From Cordilura impudica (lineage: Eukaryota; Arthropoda; Insecta; Diptera; Scathophagidae), in NCBI GenBank assembly GCA_963682025.1, contig OY821519.1:189843253-189907252 (forward strand): a DNA stretch of 64,000 bases, read 5' to 3'. This document shows, piece by piece, positions 1-10,928 of the stretch (its first letter is position 1; the number at the start of each line of letters is the position of its first letter). The notes under the pieces are model-generated. The model saw nothing but the letters and a program-made list of their open reading frames with translations. It was not told the origin of the DNA and made no database searches. Position numbers and translations under genes: made by a program.

Positions 1-194
1 GAAATTTGGCATGGTTTGTTAGATTTTTCCAAGGCATTCGTTAAAGTAGATCATGCTGTTCTTTGTCAGAAATTAGAAAAAGAAAAGCACTAATTTTGTT
101 TTACTGATGCAGCTTTAATTCTAATAAAGAATTGCTTGACTAGGCGAGTTCAGAAGGTAACTGTAGGGAATATGGAATCTGGCTATTAGCATTT
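1..194 (+). pseudogene. Non-LTR retrotransposon reverse transcriptase, N-terminal piece
   Basis: Frame 3 reads as the palm of a Jockey-like reverse transcriptase. It has LLDFSKAF followed by KVDHAVLCQKLEKE and, after a stop, FTDAALILIKNCLTRRVQKVTVGN. This is the block A region of RT, where the Asp of LLDFSKAF would bind metal. The open frame carries at least one stop near position 91 and runs off the left edge of the window. It is cut at about 194 by a family A element, and the same gene resumes after 985. The clade (Jockey against a relative) is inferred from motif memory; that it is a non-LTR RT is fairly sure. Confidence 0.75.
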
Positions 195-985
195 TTATAC
201 CCTATACCACTATGTGGTTTGGGTATAATGACTTTGTGCTGCTGTTTGTAACAACCAAAAATATTTGACCTAGACCCATCTTTAATTATACCGATCGAAT
301 CAGAATCACTTTCTGAGTTGATTTAATAATGTCTGTCCGTCCGTCTGTGTGTCCATGTAAAGCTTGTAATCAAACTGCAGGTCGCAACTATAAATATATT
401 TTGATGAAATTTGGTATATAAGCTTTCAGCGGCCATAGGATGAACGCTATTGAAATTGGTGAGAATCGGTCCATATTCAGACCTAGCCCCCATACAAATG
501 ACCCCTATGAAATCGACATAAATTCCCATAAGATCCAAATTATCATATAAATCTTAGTCACATTGGGTTTGTATGTGTTTATTACATCCATTAATCAGTA
601 GTCTAAAAATGATGCCTATGGGACAACTCTCAGTCGTAGGTCCCATATAGAGCTGCTTCCCGATCTTCACTTAAATCTATTAAAAAACAAAAATATTGCA
701 CTGATACTTCTCAAATTTTGTTTGTATATATTTTTGCAAAATACAAGAGACCTTACCAAGCATGGTCAGGATCGGTCCATTTTTGGGCCTAGTCCCCATA
801 TAGATATAGCATCCAATATGAACTTTTTCATATCTACAGCCAAAAAAATTAATAAAAATCCCACTCAAATTTGGTTTATGCTTATTTTTTATATGCAGTT
901 AGTTGGGCCTGAGAGATAGGGTCTCTAAGCGCATGGTATAGGGTATCGTATAGTCCGTCTAGACCAACTATAATTTTCTTACTTA
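195..985 (+). repeat. DINE-1/mini-me-like element (family A), copy 1
   Basis: A near full-length copy of the commonest repeat in this window (13 copies or fragments). The left end has TATACCCTATACC and the right end has the inverted partner GGTATAGGGTAT, followed by an imperfect palindrome around TCTAGAC and the tail ATTTTCTTACTT. An internal GTCC/GTCT tract lies at about 330-353. Subterminal inverted repeats, a 3' hairpin and a GTCY tract are features I recall for DINE-1/mini-me elements (non-autonomous Helentrons), so the class is inferred. No protein is expected from it. This copy sits inside a non-LTR RT gene and the flanking RT sequence is missing some codons. Confidence 0.8.
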
Positions 986-1660
986 TTATTAATGATGTGT
1001 TTAAGGGCACTATACAGTTGTCAAACTCACCATCAAGCATTATGGTGGTATTAGTGAAAATTTGGAAAATCAAAAAATTTAGATATTTTCGGTGATGCAC
1101 ATACAATCAAATTTTCACTAATACCGCCATGTTGCAGACTTAATGAGGACTTAGATGCTATAAAAACTTGGGCTGATACTAATAATATAAAACCTAAAAA
1201 ATGGGTTGCTTTACCTATAAGTAAATTCATACTTAACCGTAGTATGTGGTTTGAGAGAATATATAATCCTGGCGAAAAATTATCTTTGGTTGTGGTTTGG
1301 ATCACTACCTTACTTAGTATGCGTAACCTACTATTTTTGCACAAGCTTCTGCATCACAAAACTCCTGCCTTGTTCGAATAACTTACATTTACAATATCTA
1401 CGAAATCCATTTCTTAGTAAATTTTTTTTCGTTAACGCCCTTCCCATGAACATTGACTTATATCGAGGATAAACAGAAGAAAACCCTCTTTGAACATATA
1501 ACTTCCAACAACTATCTCTTTTTTTTAACGTATTATTTTTATATTTTTTTAAATTTCTCTTTCATTCTTTCTCTTCTCAAAACTATATAGCCAGCTCATT
1601 AATTGACTTTATCATTTTGTTAACTTGTTGTTATTGTCTTTTACTTTTCTATTAAAAAAA
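986..1660 (+). pseudogene. Non-LTR retrotransposon reverse transcriptase, C-terminal piece
   Basis: Continues the RT interrupted at 194. The frame shows LIINDVFKGTIQLS, then a damaged YADD region where FGDA stands in place of YADD at about 1090. It continues with RLNEDLDAIKTWADTNNIKP and, in another frame, LLHKLLHHKTPALF, typical of the thumb and C-terminal region of Jockey-like elements. Several frameshifts and stops make it a pseudogene. A 22-bp inverted repeat (1043-1064 and 1108-1129) interrupts the YADD neighbourhood. Downstream sequence to about 1660 is T-rich and probably the element's tail. Orientation matches the 1-194 piece. Confidence 0.65.
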
Positions 1661-1860
1661 ATTATCTATTCTTAATAATGACTTCACTTATGTAATCCCA
1701 ATTGAACCACAAAAGAATTATATTCTTAAGTTTCTAATATTGAAAAAACAAACAAATAAATTACAAATTACAAATAAAATCGTTTTTTTTGTCTCTATAC
1801 TTATAAGTACTCAGATATGAAGTATTGCTTTATTACCACGTTGTTCACATATTGCGCAAT

Positions 1861-2288
1861 GAGACCGAAAAGGGGTAATTTTTTTCATAAAATTTTGAAA
1901 AGTCCTTTTTCAAGTTTTAATGGATCTGGCACTTGAAGATTTTGTTAAATACATGTTAGAGTTTAACTGTGTGAATTTTTATGTAAATCCATCCCCTACA
2001 ATTTTTTTTACAAGGATTTTTTTGCGGATTTAAGAAAAATGGGGTTTTTGTAAAATATTCAGTAAATGTATTCTTTCTAAATACTTTGCAACAAAAATTA
2101 CGTAGTTTTCCAGTTTAAAAAGTTTTACTTCATCGTTATAACTATGTGTTAAGGAAAAAAATAATTTGACGTCATTAACCTATTCGCCACAAATGACCCC
2201 AAGCTAGTTTAGGACGATAAAGTCAAAAAATTTAAGTATTTTGCAATTACTGTTGAATTTTCAAAAGTATTACTTATAATATTATAAC
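1861..2288 (+). repeat. Fragment of the inverted-arm element found at the right edge (family G)
   Basis: Matches the arms of the element at 62.68-64.0 kb. Shared blocks include a Gly-Gly-Gly-like GGATTT run followed by AAAATGGGGTTTTTGTAAAATATTC at reduced identity, the TGTGTGAATTTTTATGTA block, and a tract ending in GACCCCAAGCTAG near 2200. There is no coding sequence. Only one arm is present, so this is a truncated relic. It abuts the Helitron that begins at 2293. Confidence 0.6.
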
Positions 2289-3090
2289 CAAACTAGCTGT
2301 TTTGACCCGGTCTTGCCCGGGATCCAAAATTGACTTGAAAATTGGTTCACTATACTTATCAGGCACTGAGGACTCGTCCCCAATGAAAAAATTCCTCAAA
2401 AAAAAAAAAAAAATGAACTTTCTCCCCAAAAATTTGTATGGGATTGGGAAATTTGTTCGTGATGGAAAAATTCGCCAATGTTTACGCTTTTTGGGGAGTA
2501 AATTTATTTTTTATTTCAGTTTAAAATTTTTTGATTTTTTAAATCAGAATTTTTTTTTTATAAGACACTACAGCAAAAATGCTTCAAAAATAAGCTGCGA
2601 AACCGCGTAAGTTTTTTTTTTTGAAGTTTATTTGTTTTGTAAACATTAAATATAGCGGAATCGTTTGCAAATAAAAGGAATCGGAATTTTTAAAATTTGA
2701 ACTACTTCATCCAATAAGTGATCATTATTGAGCAGAGACGTCAAATTTATAGAGCTTTCAAAAATGCAAAATGGATGCGACGTTTAAAATTGTGCCGCTA
2801 AGTTGATTTGAGCAACTGCTTATAGTATATGAAATGATGCTATTGAAAAGAATACAGATTTTAAATGCGTTTATTGCAAGACAGATATTGAGAGCAGTAT
2901 GCGGATTTTCACATAAATAAATTTAACAAAATTCATGAAATAAAAATATGAAAAAATTTAAGAATGAATTTGGGGAGTAAGTTCATTTTTTTTTTAGTTT
3001 TTAGAAAAATTGGAGATTGGTTCATTTCTCTTGGGGACTTTTTTTTAAATTTGGGGAATTTGTGCATCGTGAAGTTATTTCCGTGTGTAC

Positions 3091-3315
3091 ACACAGAAAA
3101 AAAACTCGCCAACCGAATTACTGTAAAGTGGAACAACCGTATTTTCGATTGTATCAACCGAAATTTAATAGCATCTGCAAATTTTCTATTATGATAAAAT
3201 ATTTACTGTTAAGGCAACAGAATTGTAATCATAGTGATCCCGAAATTCGGTTATTAGCATTATCGCAATTCGGTTGGCAATAAATTCGATAGCCACAATG
3301 AATCTGTTTTCTGTG
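3091..3315. mobile_element. MITE with ACACAGAAAA termini
   Basis: The ends are ACACAGAAAA and its complement TTTTCTGTGT, with GTAC immediately outside both ends, which may be a 4-bp target duplication or part of the termini. Inside, the motif AACCGAATT and its complement recur several times, near 3113, 3160 and 3270. There is no coding capacity. It lies just 3' of the tandem array within the Helitron and so postdates it. The superfamily is undetermined. Confidence 0.6.
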
Positions 3316-3317
3316 TG

Positions 3318-4125
3318 TACCAAACTTCAGAGAAATTCGTTGAAAAATAAAAAATCTGTGTAGAAAACAAATACTTGGTGTATACAACAACAGCAAATGA
3401 ATTTTATGTAAAAAGTGGGCGTTAAAGTAGGCGTGGCCATAAGAATCATATGTTGACCTTGCCTGGCGTACAGAGACTGTGCGTACCAAATTTCAGAGAA
3501 ATACGTTGAAAAATAATAATTTGTATAGCGAACGAATAAACCAATAACGGTATATGGATTGCATACAAAAAGTGGGCGTAAAAGTAGGCGTGGCTGGTAA
3601 AAATCATATAGCGACCTTTCCTGGAGTACAGAGATCGTACATACCAAATTTTTATAGCGAACAAATAAATCAAAAAACTGAAAATGTGTATACAAAAAGT
3701 GGGCGTAAAAGTAGGAGTGGCCGGTAAGAATCATATGCCGACATTTACCGTGGTAAAGAGATCGTGCGTATCAAATTTTAGAGAAATCCGTTGAAAAATA
3801 AAAATTTTTATAGCAAACAAATATACCAAAAGACACAAAATTAATTTTGTATAAAAAGTGGACGTAGAAGTAGGCGTGGCCGCGGTAATCACATGGTGAC
3901 CTTGTCTGGAGTACAGAAATTGTGCATACCAAATTTCAGAGAAAACCGTTAAAAAATAAAAATTTGTATAGCGAACAAATAAACCAAAAAAAGGAAATTT
4001 GTGTACAAAAAGTGGGCGTAAAAGTAGGCGTGGCCGGTAAGAATCATATGGCGGCCTTTCCTGGAGTACAGAGATCGTATGTACCAAATTTCAGAGAAAG
4101 CCGTTGAAAAATAAAAATTTGTATT
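3318..4125. repeat. Tandem array, ~155-bp unit, about six copies
   Basis: The block AAAGTGGGCGTAAAAGTAGG recurs at about 3412, 3569, 3697, 3856 and 4010, and CCAAATTTCAGAGAAA recurs at about 3487, 3770, 3930 and 4083. Spacing is 154-159 bp, except one 128-bp unit that lost about 28 bp. Units differ by roughly 10-20 percent, so the array is not freshly homogenised. Such minisatellites inside Helitron-type elements are known from flies. ORFs read across the array are by-products of the repeat. Confidence 0.85.
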
Positions 4126-4574
4126 GTGGTCAAACAAACAAACAAACAGATAACGAATTTTTTATATATAGATGTGTAGATCTTCCGTGCCTAAAAATTA
4201 GAATAAATCCGAGGACGTTACCCATAATTTGCCAAAGCCAGCTTTGGATTTTAAGATATTTTTAAATAAAGATTACCGAAAAGGAGTTTTTCCATTTAAC
4301 TCTATCAAACCACTATTTAGAATTTAAGATATATAATTCGGTAGTATTTTTTTATTTAACCCTTAGTGCTATTCGGATCAAATTAATGATTGTGGTATAT
4401 TTTTTGCGATATATCTCTTGTACTTTTCAAGCATATTTGAAAGCGAATCTCTATAATAATATATCTCTGGCTATAATATTTTCATTTTTAGTTTTCTTAT
4501 AATTTATAGTTATATATATATAAATAAGTAGAAATAATACAAAAAAAAAAAAAAAAAAAATTGCATGCGACTAA

Positions 4575-4958
4575 TGCCATATTCTTTTCTGAAAAAAAGT
4601 CGCATTTAATTTGCACTTTTTTTTAAAAGTCCATTTTTTATTTATTCTGAATGAAGGGCAACATTATCTTATACATCAATCGAAAGATCTCAAAGTGCTG
4701 AGTTCACAAAACGCACTAAAATTGTGATTATTATCCTCTTTGAAGTCATCGGGTGGGAACAATGGGGAAATATTATCACACTATGACCCAAAAGAAGCCA
4801 ATGGCTGCAATTTTTTGCAATTAATGAAGGCTAGACATCAGACCTTTCGATTGATATATGAGATAAGGTTGCTCTAAATTCAGAATATATAAAATGACGC
4901 GCTCTTCCAAAAAAGTACAAATAAAATGCGACGTTTTTTGTAAGAGAATAAAACGGCA
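4575..4958. mobile_element. PIF/Harbinger-like MITE, copy 1
   Basis: 384 bp. The terminal inverted repeats begin TGCCATATTCTTTTCTG and extend about 45 bp at imperfect identity. Both ends are flanked by TAA (4572-4574 and 4959-4961), a 3-bp target duplication typical of PIF/Harbinger. A second inverted block (AACATTATCTTATACATCAATCGAAAG and its partner near 4840-4870) continues the fold, so the element is almost a complete foldback. There is no ORF. A second, shorter copy lies at 45725-45995 with the same TAA flanks. Confidence 0.75.
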
Positions 4959-5087
4959 TAAGTGAATCACGGTCAAATTATGTACACACGGTTATAGAAA
5001 ACAATTAAATGCACTCCAAACACAAAGTCGTAATTTAAACACGCGTGACTTTAACTTGAAATAACTTCTTGGAGTTTGGCTTGTTCA

Positions 5088-5887
5088 TTATACCCATACC
5101 ACATAGTGGTGACTTTGTGCTGCTGTTTGTAACAACCAAAAATATTTGACCTAGACCCATCTGTAATTATACCGATCGAATCAGAATCACTTTCTGAGTT
5201 GATTTAACAATGTCCGTCCGTCCGTCCGTCCGTCCGTCCGTCCGTCCGTCCGTCCGTCCGTCCGTCTGTGTGTCCATGTAAAGCTTGTAATCAAACTGCA
5301 GGTCGCAAATATGAATATATTTTGATGAAATTTGGTATATAAGCTTTTATCGGCCATGGGATGAACGCTATTGAAATTGGTGAGAATCGGTCCATGTTCA
5401 GACCTAGCCCCCATACAAATTTCCCATATGAAATCGACATAAATTTCCATAAGATCCAAATTGTCATATAGATCTTACTCAAATTGGGTTTGTATGCGTT
5501 CATTACATCCACTAATGAGTAGTCCAAAAATGATCCCTTTGACCCCATATAGAGCTGCTTCCCGATCTTCACTTAAATCTATTAAAAAATAAAAATATTG
5601 CACTGATTCTTCTCAAATTTTGTTTGTATATATTTTTGCAAAATACAAGAGACTTTACCAAACATGATCAGGATCGGTCCATTTTTGGACCTAGTCCCTT
5701 TATAGATATAGCATCCGATATGAACTTTTTCATATCTGCAGCCAAAAAAATTAATAAAAATCCCACTCAAATTTGGTTTTTGCTTATTTTCAATGTCCAG
5801 TTAGTTGGGCCTAAGAGATAGGGTTTCTAAACGCATGGTATAGGGTATCGTATATTCGGTCTAGACCGACTTTAATTTTCTTACTTG
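5088..5887 (+). repeat. DINE-1/mini-me-like element (family A), copy 2
   Basis: Full-length copy. The left end is damaged (ATACCCATACC and a short deletion). Its GTCC tract (5211-5270) is the longest in the window, about 14 uninterrupted units against three to seven in most copies. The 3' hairpin is partly decayed (ATTCGGTCTAGACCGAC). Confidence 0.8.
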
Positions 5888-6257
5888 TTTTTTGTTTAAT
5901 TTTTTTTATCAGTATGTCTTTTTCTCATACTTCTGGTACAGTTTATCTTGAGTTAGTCCAATAATAAGTTTGAAAAATACCCTTTCGTTAAAAGAAAACA
6001 AATTAATGGTTTAAAATTTTGTTTGTGCTTTATTTAAATTTAATAAAAATTTATACCAACTGACTGACCGTTTGATTTATATTCAACGCATATGTCCGAT
6101 GTTTTTGAAAACGAATAGAAAAAACATCAAATCAGAATAAGGGTGGTTAATTATTTTCTTTATATTATTTTCTTTAATTTAGACCACCATAAACCACTTT
6201 TGACCTGTCTCAAAGATTATGACATCCTCAATATATCACAGGTAAAATTCATTATTA

Positions 6258-7075
6258 TTTATACCCTATACCACTATGTGGTTTGGGTATAATGACTTTG
6301 TGCTGCTGTTTGTAACAACCAAAAATATTTCACCTACACCCATCTTTAATTATACCGATCGAATCAGAATCACTATCTGATTCGATTTAACGATGTCCGT
6401 CCGTGTGTCCGTCCGTCCGTTCGTCCATCCGTCTGTGTGTCCATGTAAAGCTTGTAATCAAACTGCATGTCGCAAATATGAATATGTTTTGATGAAATTT
6501 GGTATTTGATCTTTTATCGGCCGTGGAATGAACGCTATTGAAATTGGTGAGAAACGGTCCATGTTCAGACCTAGCCCCCATACAAATGACCCCTATGAAA
6601 TCATCATATATTGCCATAAGATCCAAATTATCATACAAATATTAGTCAAACTGGGTTTGTATGAATATATTACATCCATTAATCAGGAAACCAAAAATTA
6701 TCCCTATTGGACAACTCTTAGTCATAGGCCCCATATAGAGCTGCTTCCCGATCTTCACTTAAATCTATCAAAGAAACAAAAATATTGCACTGATTCTTCT
6801 CAAATTTTGTTTGTATATATTTTTGCAAAATACAGGAAACTTTACCAAACATGGTCTGGATCGGTCCATTTTTGGGCCTAGTCCCCATATAGATATAACA
6901 TCCGATATGAACTTTTTCATATCTGCAGCCGAAAAATTTAATAAAAATCCCATTCAAATTTGGTTTATGCTTATTTTCTATATCCAGTTTGTTGGGCCTG
7001 AGAGAAAGGGTCTCTAAACGCATTGTATAGGGTATCGTATAGTCGGTCTAGACCGACTATAATTTTCTTACTTGT
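6258..7075 (+). repeat. DINE-1/mini-me-like element (family A), copy 3
   Basis: Full-length copy with intact subterminal repeats and an intact 3' palindrome (AGTCGGTCTAGACCGACT at about 7042-7060). The GTCC tract is interrupted by GTGT, GTTC and CATC variants (about 6396-6435). Confidence 0.85.
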
Positions 7076-7079
7076 TTTA

Positions 7080-7985
7080 TTTTATTTTTATATGGATATC
7101 GAAATTTTTCGTTAGTAGCGACGATATCACTACAAAGGTTTGTAACCAAAACTACAGAAAAGAGAAAGAAAAGGGAAAGATTGAAAAAGAATTTCGAAGT
7201 AAAAGAAGACATGAAATGAAAATTAAATTTGGCTAATGCTTAAATACAATCAGAATTAAATTTTTTTTTAATATTTATGGAACTTTCTGAAATACATGAT
7301 GATAATTATGAAATACATGCAAACAATTTAGAATTGCATTTGAATAATAATGAAATAAAAGTGGAAATGGTGTAGTATATAGATCCAACTTGACTTTAAG
7401 GTAAGCTAGTTCGACTAGTGTTTTATTCTCATGCTGTCTAAAGCTTCATACTTGCATCATGAAGTCCTGTGTATATAGCGATCAGCGCATGTGACCCGTC
7501 TTCACGATCGTAAATCTTAATATGTTCCTTCTACTCATATGGAAGAGAGATTGAGTCTGCTCAACTCATAGTTAGGCCACATTCTCCCGCAGCCGTCAAT
7601 ACTTATTCTCTGATCGATTACCCGCTGCTAGTACTTTGAAAGTGCACAAAGAGTATTATTCCTTTAAAGTTTCCCAGTGGATTTGCGATTGACACCGCAG
7701 AAAAAATATATTAAAGTAATCACAGAGAGGGCGTTTAGCTTATCTAGTTCCTGCTGGCTGTGTTATGAGATGTAATGTGAGAATTAAGGACGAAAAGTGC
7801 CGCCTGCCGTCAAAAATGTGTGTGAAATTAATATGGAGATGTCTTAAGGTTTCAGTGGCCAATACTAAAAATATTAAAGGCAAAAATAAGATTCGTTGGA
7901 ATTCGGCTATAATTAGAAACATACTTAAGGTAACTAGAAGAGCCCAGCCCTCAAAAATTTCTAAGAAATTTTCAGTTAATAAATA
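7080..7985. other. No recognised gene; GC-richer segment of unknown origin
   Basis: Positions 7380-7930 are clearly less AT-rich than their surroundings and contain mixed-complexity sequence, but none of the frames shows a motif I recognise. It could be a decayed LTR or unique host sequence. Confidence 0.4.
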
Positions 7986-8250
7986 ATTTTACAAGAGCCT
8001 AAAGGTATGCGAATCAATTTTAGTCAATTCACAATTCGACACAGGGCTTTTGATTTTTGTAATATACACACAAACATTATGTATTGTTTGTATGTGTTAG
8101 CAGCAACTTTAAGTGAGCATTACACCAAAAAAATGTTCCAGATGGTGCAAATCTGTGGTGGACAGCTAAAATCAAATACCTTTCGAATGAGGTATTTTGG
8201 TCAAAATCGGTTGCTACCTAAAATTTGTATATCGGTCATAAGAAATAAAT
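7986..8250 (-). repeat. Helitron family B fragment
   Basis: Shares the family B interior: CCTAAAGGTATGCGAATCAA, then TATGTGTTAGCAGCAACTTTAA, AATCTGTGG and a CGGTCATAAGAAAT block. Both the hairpin/CTAG end and the TCTATAATATTAATAG end are missing. It belongs to the subfamily of the 17-kb pair (GATGGTGCAAATCTG variant). Confidence 0.65.
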
Positions 8251-8431
8251 AAAATATAAATAAAATTCATACAAAATTTAAGTACCTACAATTACAAAAT
8301 AAGTTCGGTTCATTATGGTTTAAACTAATTCAATTAGCACAACTGAATTTAAACAAGACATGCTTCAAGCCAAAATATTGGTTAATGCAAAAGCATTTTC
8401 TATTATAATGACATATTTAAACAAAAAACAA

Positions 8432-8868
8432 TTAAGAAAATTATAGTTGGTCTAGACGGACCATACTATACCCTATACCATGAGTTTAGAGACCCAATCT
8501 CTTAGGTCCAACTAATTAATTTCTTTGTCTTGGGATATGAAAAAGTTCATATCGAATGCTATAATTTTATGTGGACTAGGTCGAAAATGGACCGATCCTG
8601 ACCATATTTGGTAAGATCACTTATTTCTTGCAAAAACATATACAAACCAAATTTGAGAAAAAACTGAAAATTTAAGTTAATCTCATAGGGGTCATTTGTA
8701 TGGGGACTAGGACTTAACATAAACCAATTTTCACCAATTTCAATAGCGTTCATCATATGGCCGATAGAAGCTTATATACTAACTTTATCCAAAATATGTA
8801 AATATTTGGGACCTGTAATTTGATTTCAAAGTTAACAAGGACACACAGACGGACGGACGGACGGCCAT
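8432..8868 (-). repeat. DINE-1/mini-me-like element (family A), copy 4, internally deleted
   Basis: Minus-strand copy with the hairpin end at 8432 (decayed palindrome GTTGGTCTAGACGGACC). It lacks about 250 bp of the middle and ends in the GACG tract at about 8868, without the ATACCC terminus. Confidence 0.75.
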
Positions 8869-9340
8869 CTCTAAATATGATAATATGATAAAAATTACTT
8901 TATATATATTAATATTTTTCGATCAAAATGGATGGAAAAATAAACTTTTTACGTGGTTGGTACTATAAACGCTAAAAATGCTAATCCAACTGAATTTCCA
9001 TATAGGTCGGATGGAGTAACAAAAAAATAACCAAAAAATTCTCTCAATTTTTTTATTAAAATATTGCCATATTTGGAAAACATAGAGAATAAATTCTTAG
9101 TAAAAATATTCAAATTAGGGATGCCAAACGCAAAAAACCAAATGTCCCAAACATTTTAAATAAAATAATTTGTTCTCTTTATTTTCTGAAAAACTTCAAA
9201 TTTTCATCCAAAAAAAATTGTGAAAATTTATATATAAAAAATAACATTCTCATCAAATTGCGTTTCAGTTTTTATGTTCGCAATTCTTAAATATCATTTG
9301 ACGTTTTCTAAAATTCATTGAATTTAAATTAATGTTTTCT

Positions 9341-9932
9341 GTAGTGTGATTCTGTACATTTCAACGATCCGACAATCGCAAAATATATCGACAGCTATTG
9401 TTGTTTGCACTAAGGATTAAGTGATTCACTAAGTACATACATCTTAACGACAGTCGACAAATCTATTTTTCTATTTATTTAAATTGTAAACGAGTGGCAT
9501 CTCTGTCAAAATAAGCGAAAAACACAAAGAAGAATAGAAAAAAACAAATTTCTTCGTGTTTGACAGGATGATTTTATGTTTATGTTTAATATCTTTATTT
9601 TTTTACTAATATTTCTGTGTATTTATTTGAAAATGAAATAATGAATTGAATATGCTATTTAATTTTTTTATTTATATAAAAAAATAAAAAAGTTTTTTAA
9701 TTAAAGCAAAATATTTTCATTATTTTATGATTTTTATTTATGTATGACGACATTTCAACCTAAAAATTTAAGTTTTTATCGATTGAATAAACAAAAAAAT
9801 GGTTGTCGTTTAGATAACAACAGCTGACTTTAACAATAGCGAATATCGTTTAAAAATTTTACTGACAATTTTGCAATTTTCTTTTTTTAACGATTCGACT
9901 ATCGTTAAAAGAAGTTTCTGAATCGCATTACT
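9341..9932. mobile_element. Putative decayed TIR element (MITE)
   Basis: The outer segments are imperfectly inverted. GTAGTGTGATTCTG at 9341 pairs with the complement of AATCGCATTAC at 9921, AACGATCCGACAATCG pairs with the 9890s, and GACAGCTATTGTTG pairs with CAACAGCTGACTTT near 9830. The interior is non-coding and includes a hairpin built on CTGTCAAA...TTTGACAG (9505-9570). No convincing target duplication was found, so the boundaries are approximate. Confidence 0.4.
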
Positions 9933-10928
9933 GAAAAGCTATTAATTTCTCCTGAATGTCAATATTTTTTTTAAATGTAAAAATTTTTTAAATGTAAACA
10001 TAAGTATTTGGTGTTTTTTTTTTTTTTTTTGGAATTTCAATTTGTGTTTAACGAATAAAATTTATATATTAAAGATGCAATTGATGTCTTCTAAATTTAA
10101 AATTATAATTTCCGACGTTTTGATATGATTTTCTGAAATTCAATTAATTGTAATTTATAATTGGAAATTTTTAATTCCAGTTTTTAGAATTGATATTTTC
10201 TTAAATTTGAATGGAAAATTTAAAAAGTGCAATTTTGTATTTATGTGAATAATAATGCTTTAGTAATTATAAACAATTTTTAAAAATTAGATGTAATCGC
10301 AATCAGATATTTTGTAGGTAAAGCAGAATAATAATTCTATATAACTATGTAGAACTGTTTTGAAAGCAAAAAACTCATTGATGAACTCGATAACTCTATT
10401 TTGTAAAGACAACAAAAAGTTAACATCCCAAACTTATGTTCATATTTGTAAAAGAATAATGAAAAAACGTATGAAATAAATGAACAGCCCGTGTATACTC
10501 TTAACATTGTTCTGTATGATATCTAGTTGAAAATATTAACATTCATGTTAAAATAGAAATAACTATTGCAAAGCTAATTAGAACAAACAAAAATTGTGGC
10601 GCCATCTACTGTGGCATATTCACGCTGAGCAAAATGCAGTGACACTCTGTTAATGCAAAAGAAATGTATTTTCCCCACAACAAAATATTGCAGAATTTTA
10701 TGTAAATAAAATAATATACCGATTTATTTCTAGCATGCAGTTATTATGGATATACATGTGTGTATGTAAATATTACACACAAAAAATACAACATCAAACG
10801 TTATTTTTGTGTTTTTCTCTTTAAATAAATTAATCCATAAAAAAAATTTTTTTCTAAATATACATTTTTTTTTTTTATTAACAACTAGGTATTTTAGCAT
10901 TATTTGCTTTAGATGTTGGTGAATTTTT
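9933..10928. other. AT-rich intergenic sequence, nothing recognised
   Basis: Low-complexity, A/T-dominated sequence with no conserved frame or terminal repeats. The only less AT-rich island is at 10595-10660 and contains GGCGCCATCTACTG. Confidence 0.5.

Larger units (their letters stand above)
2293..4172 (-). mobile_element. Non-autonomous Helitron with internal tandem array
   Basis: Read on the minus strand the element starts after A with TCTATATATAAAAAATTCG (at 4172) and ends with CTAG followed by T (at 2293). Just before the end lies a GC-rich hairpin region (CCCGG...CCGGG). TC at the 5' end, CTRR plus hairpin at the 3' end, and insertion between A and T are the textbook Helitron signature. 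The length is about 1.88 kb. It carries about six ~155-bp tandem units near the 5' end and a ~225-bp MITE inserted beside them. There is no Rep/helicase ORF, so it needs an autonomous partner; helicase remnants lie at 37-40 kb. Confidence 0.65.

Noticed and set aside
323..538. A recurring antisense frame (MDLM.IYVDFIGVICMGARSE...) in at least seven family A copies, and a second (MSGIFINFFGCRYEKV...)
   Set aside because: The frames recur because the copies are similar in sequence; changes between copies do not favour silent sites by eye, and the frames cross the GTCC tract, which gives Arg-Thr-Asp-Gly runs. I do not regard them as genes.
3229..4137. Overlapping minus-strand frames of 60-135 codons
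   Set aside because: They are products of the 155-bp tandem units in shifted frames, with no start or motif context.
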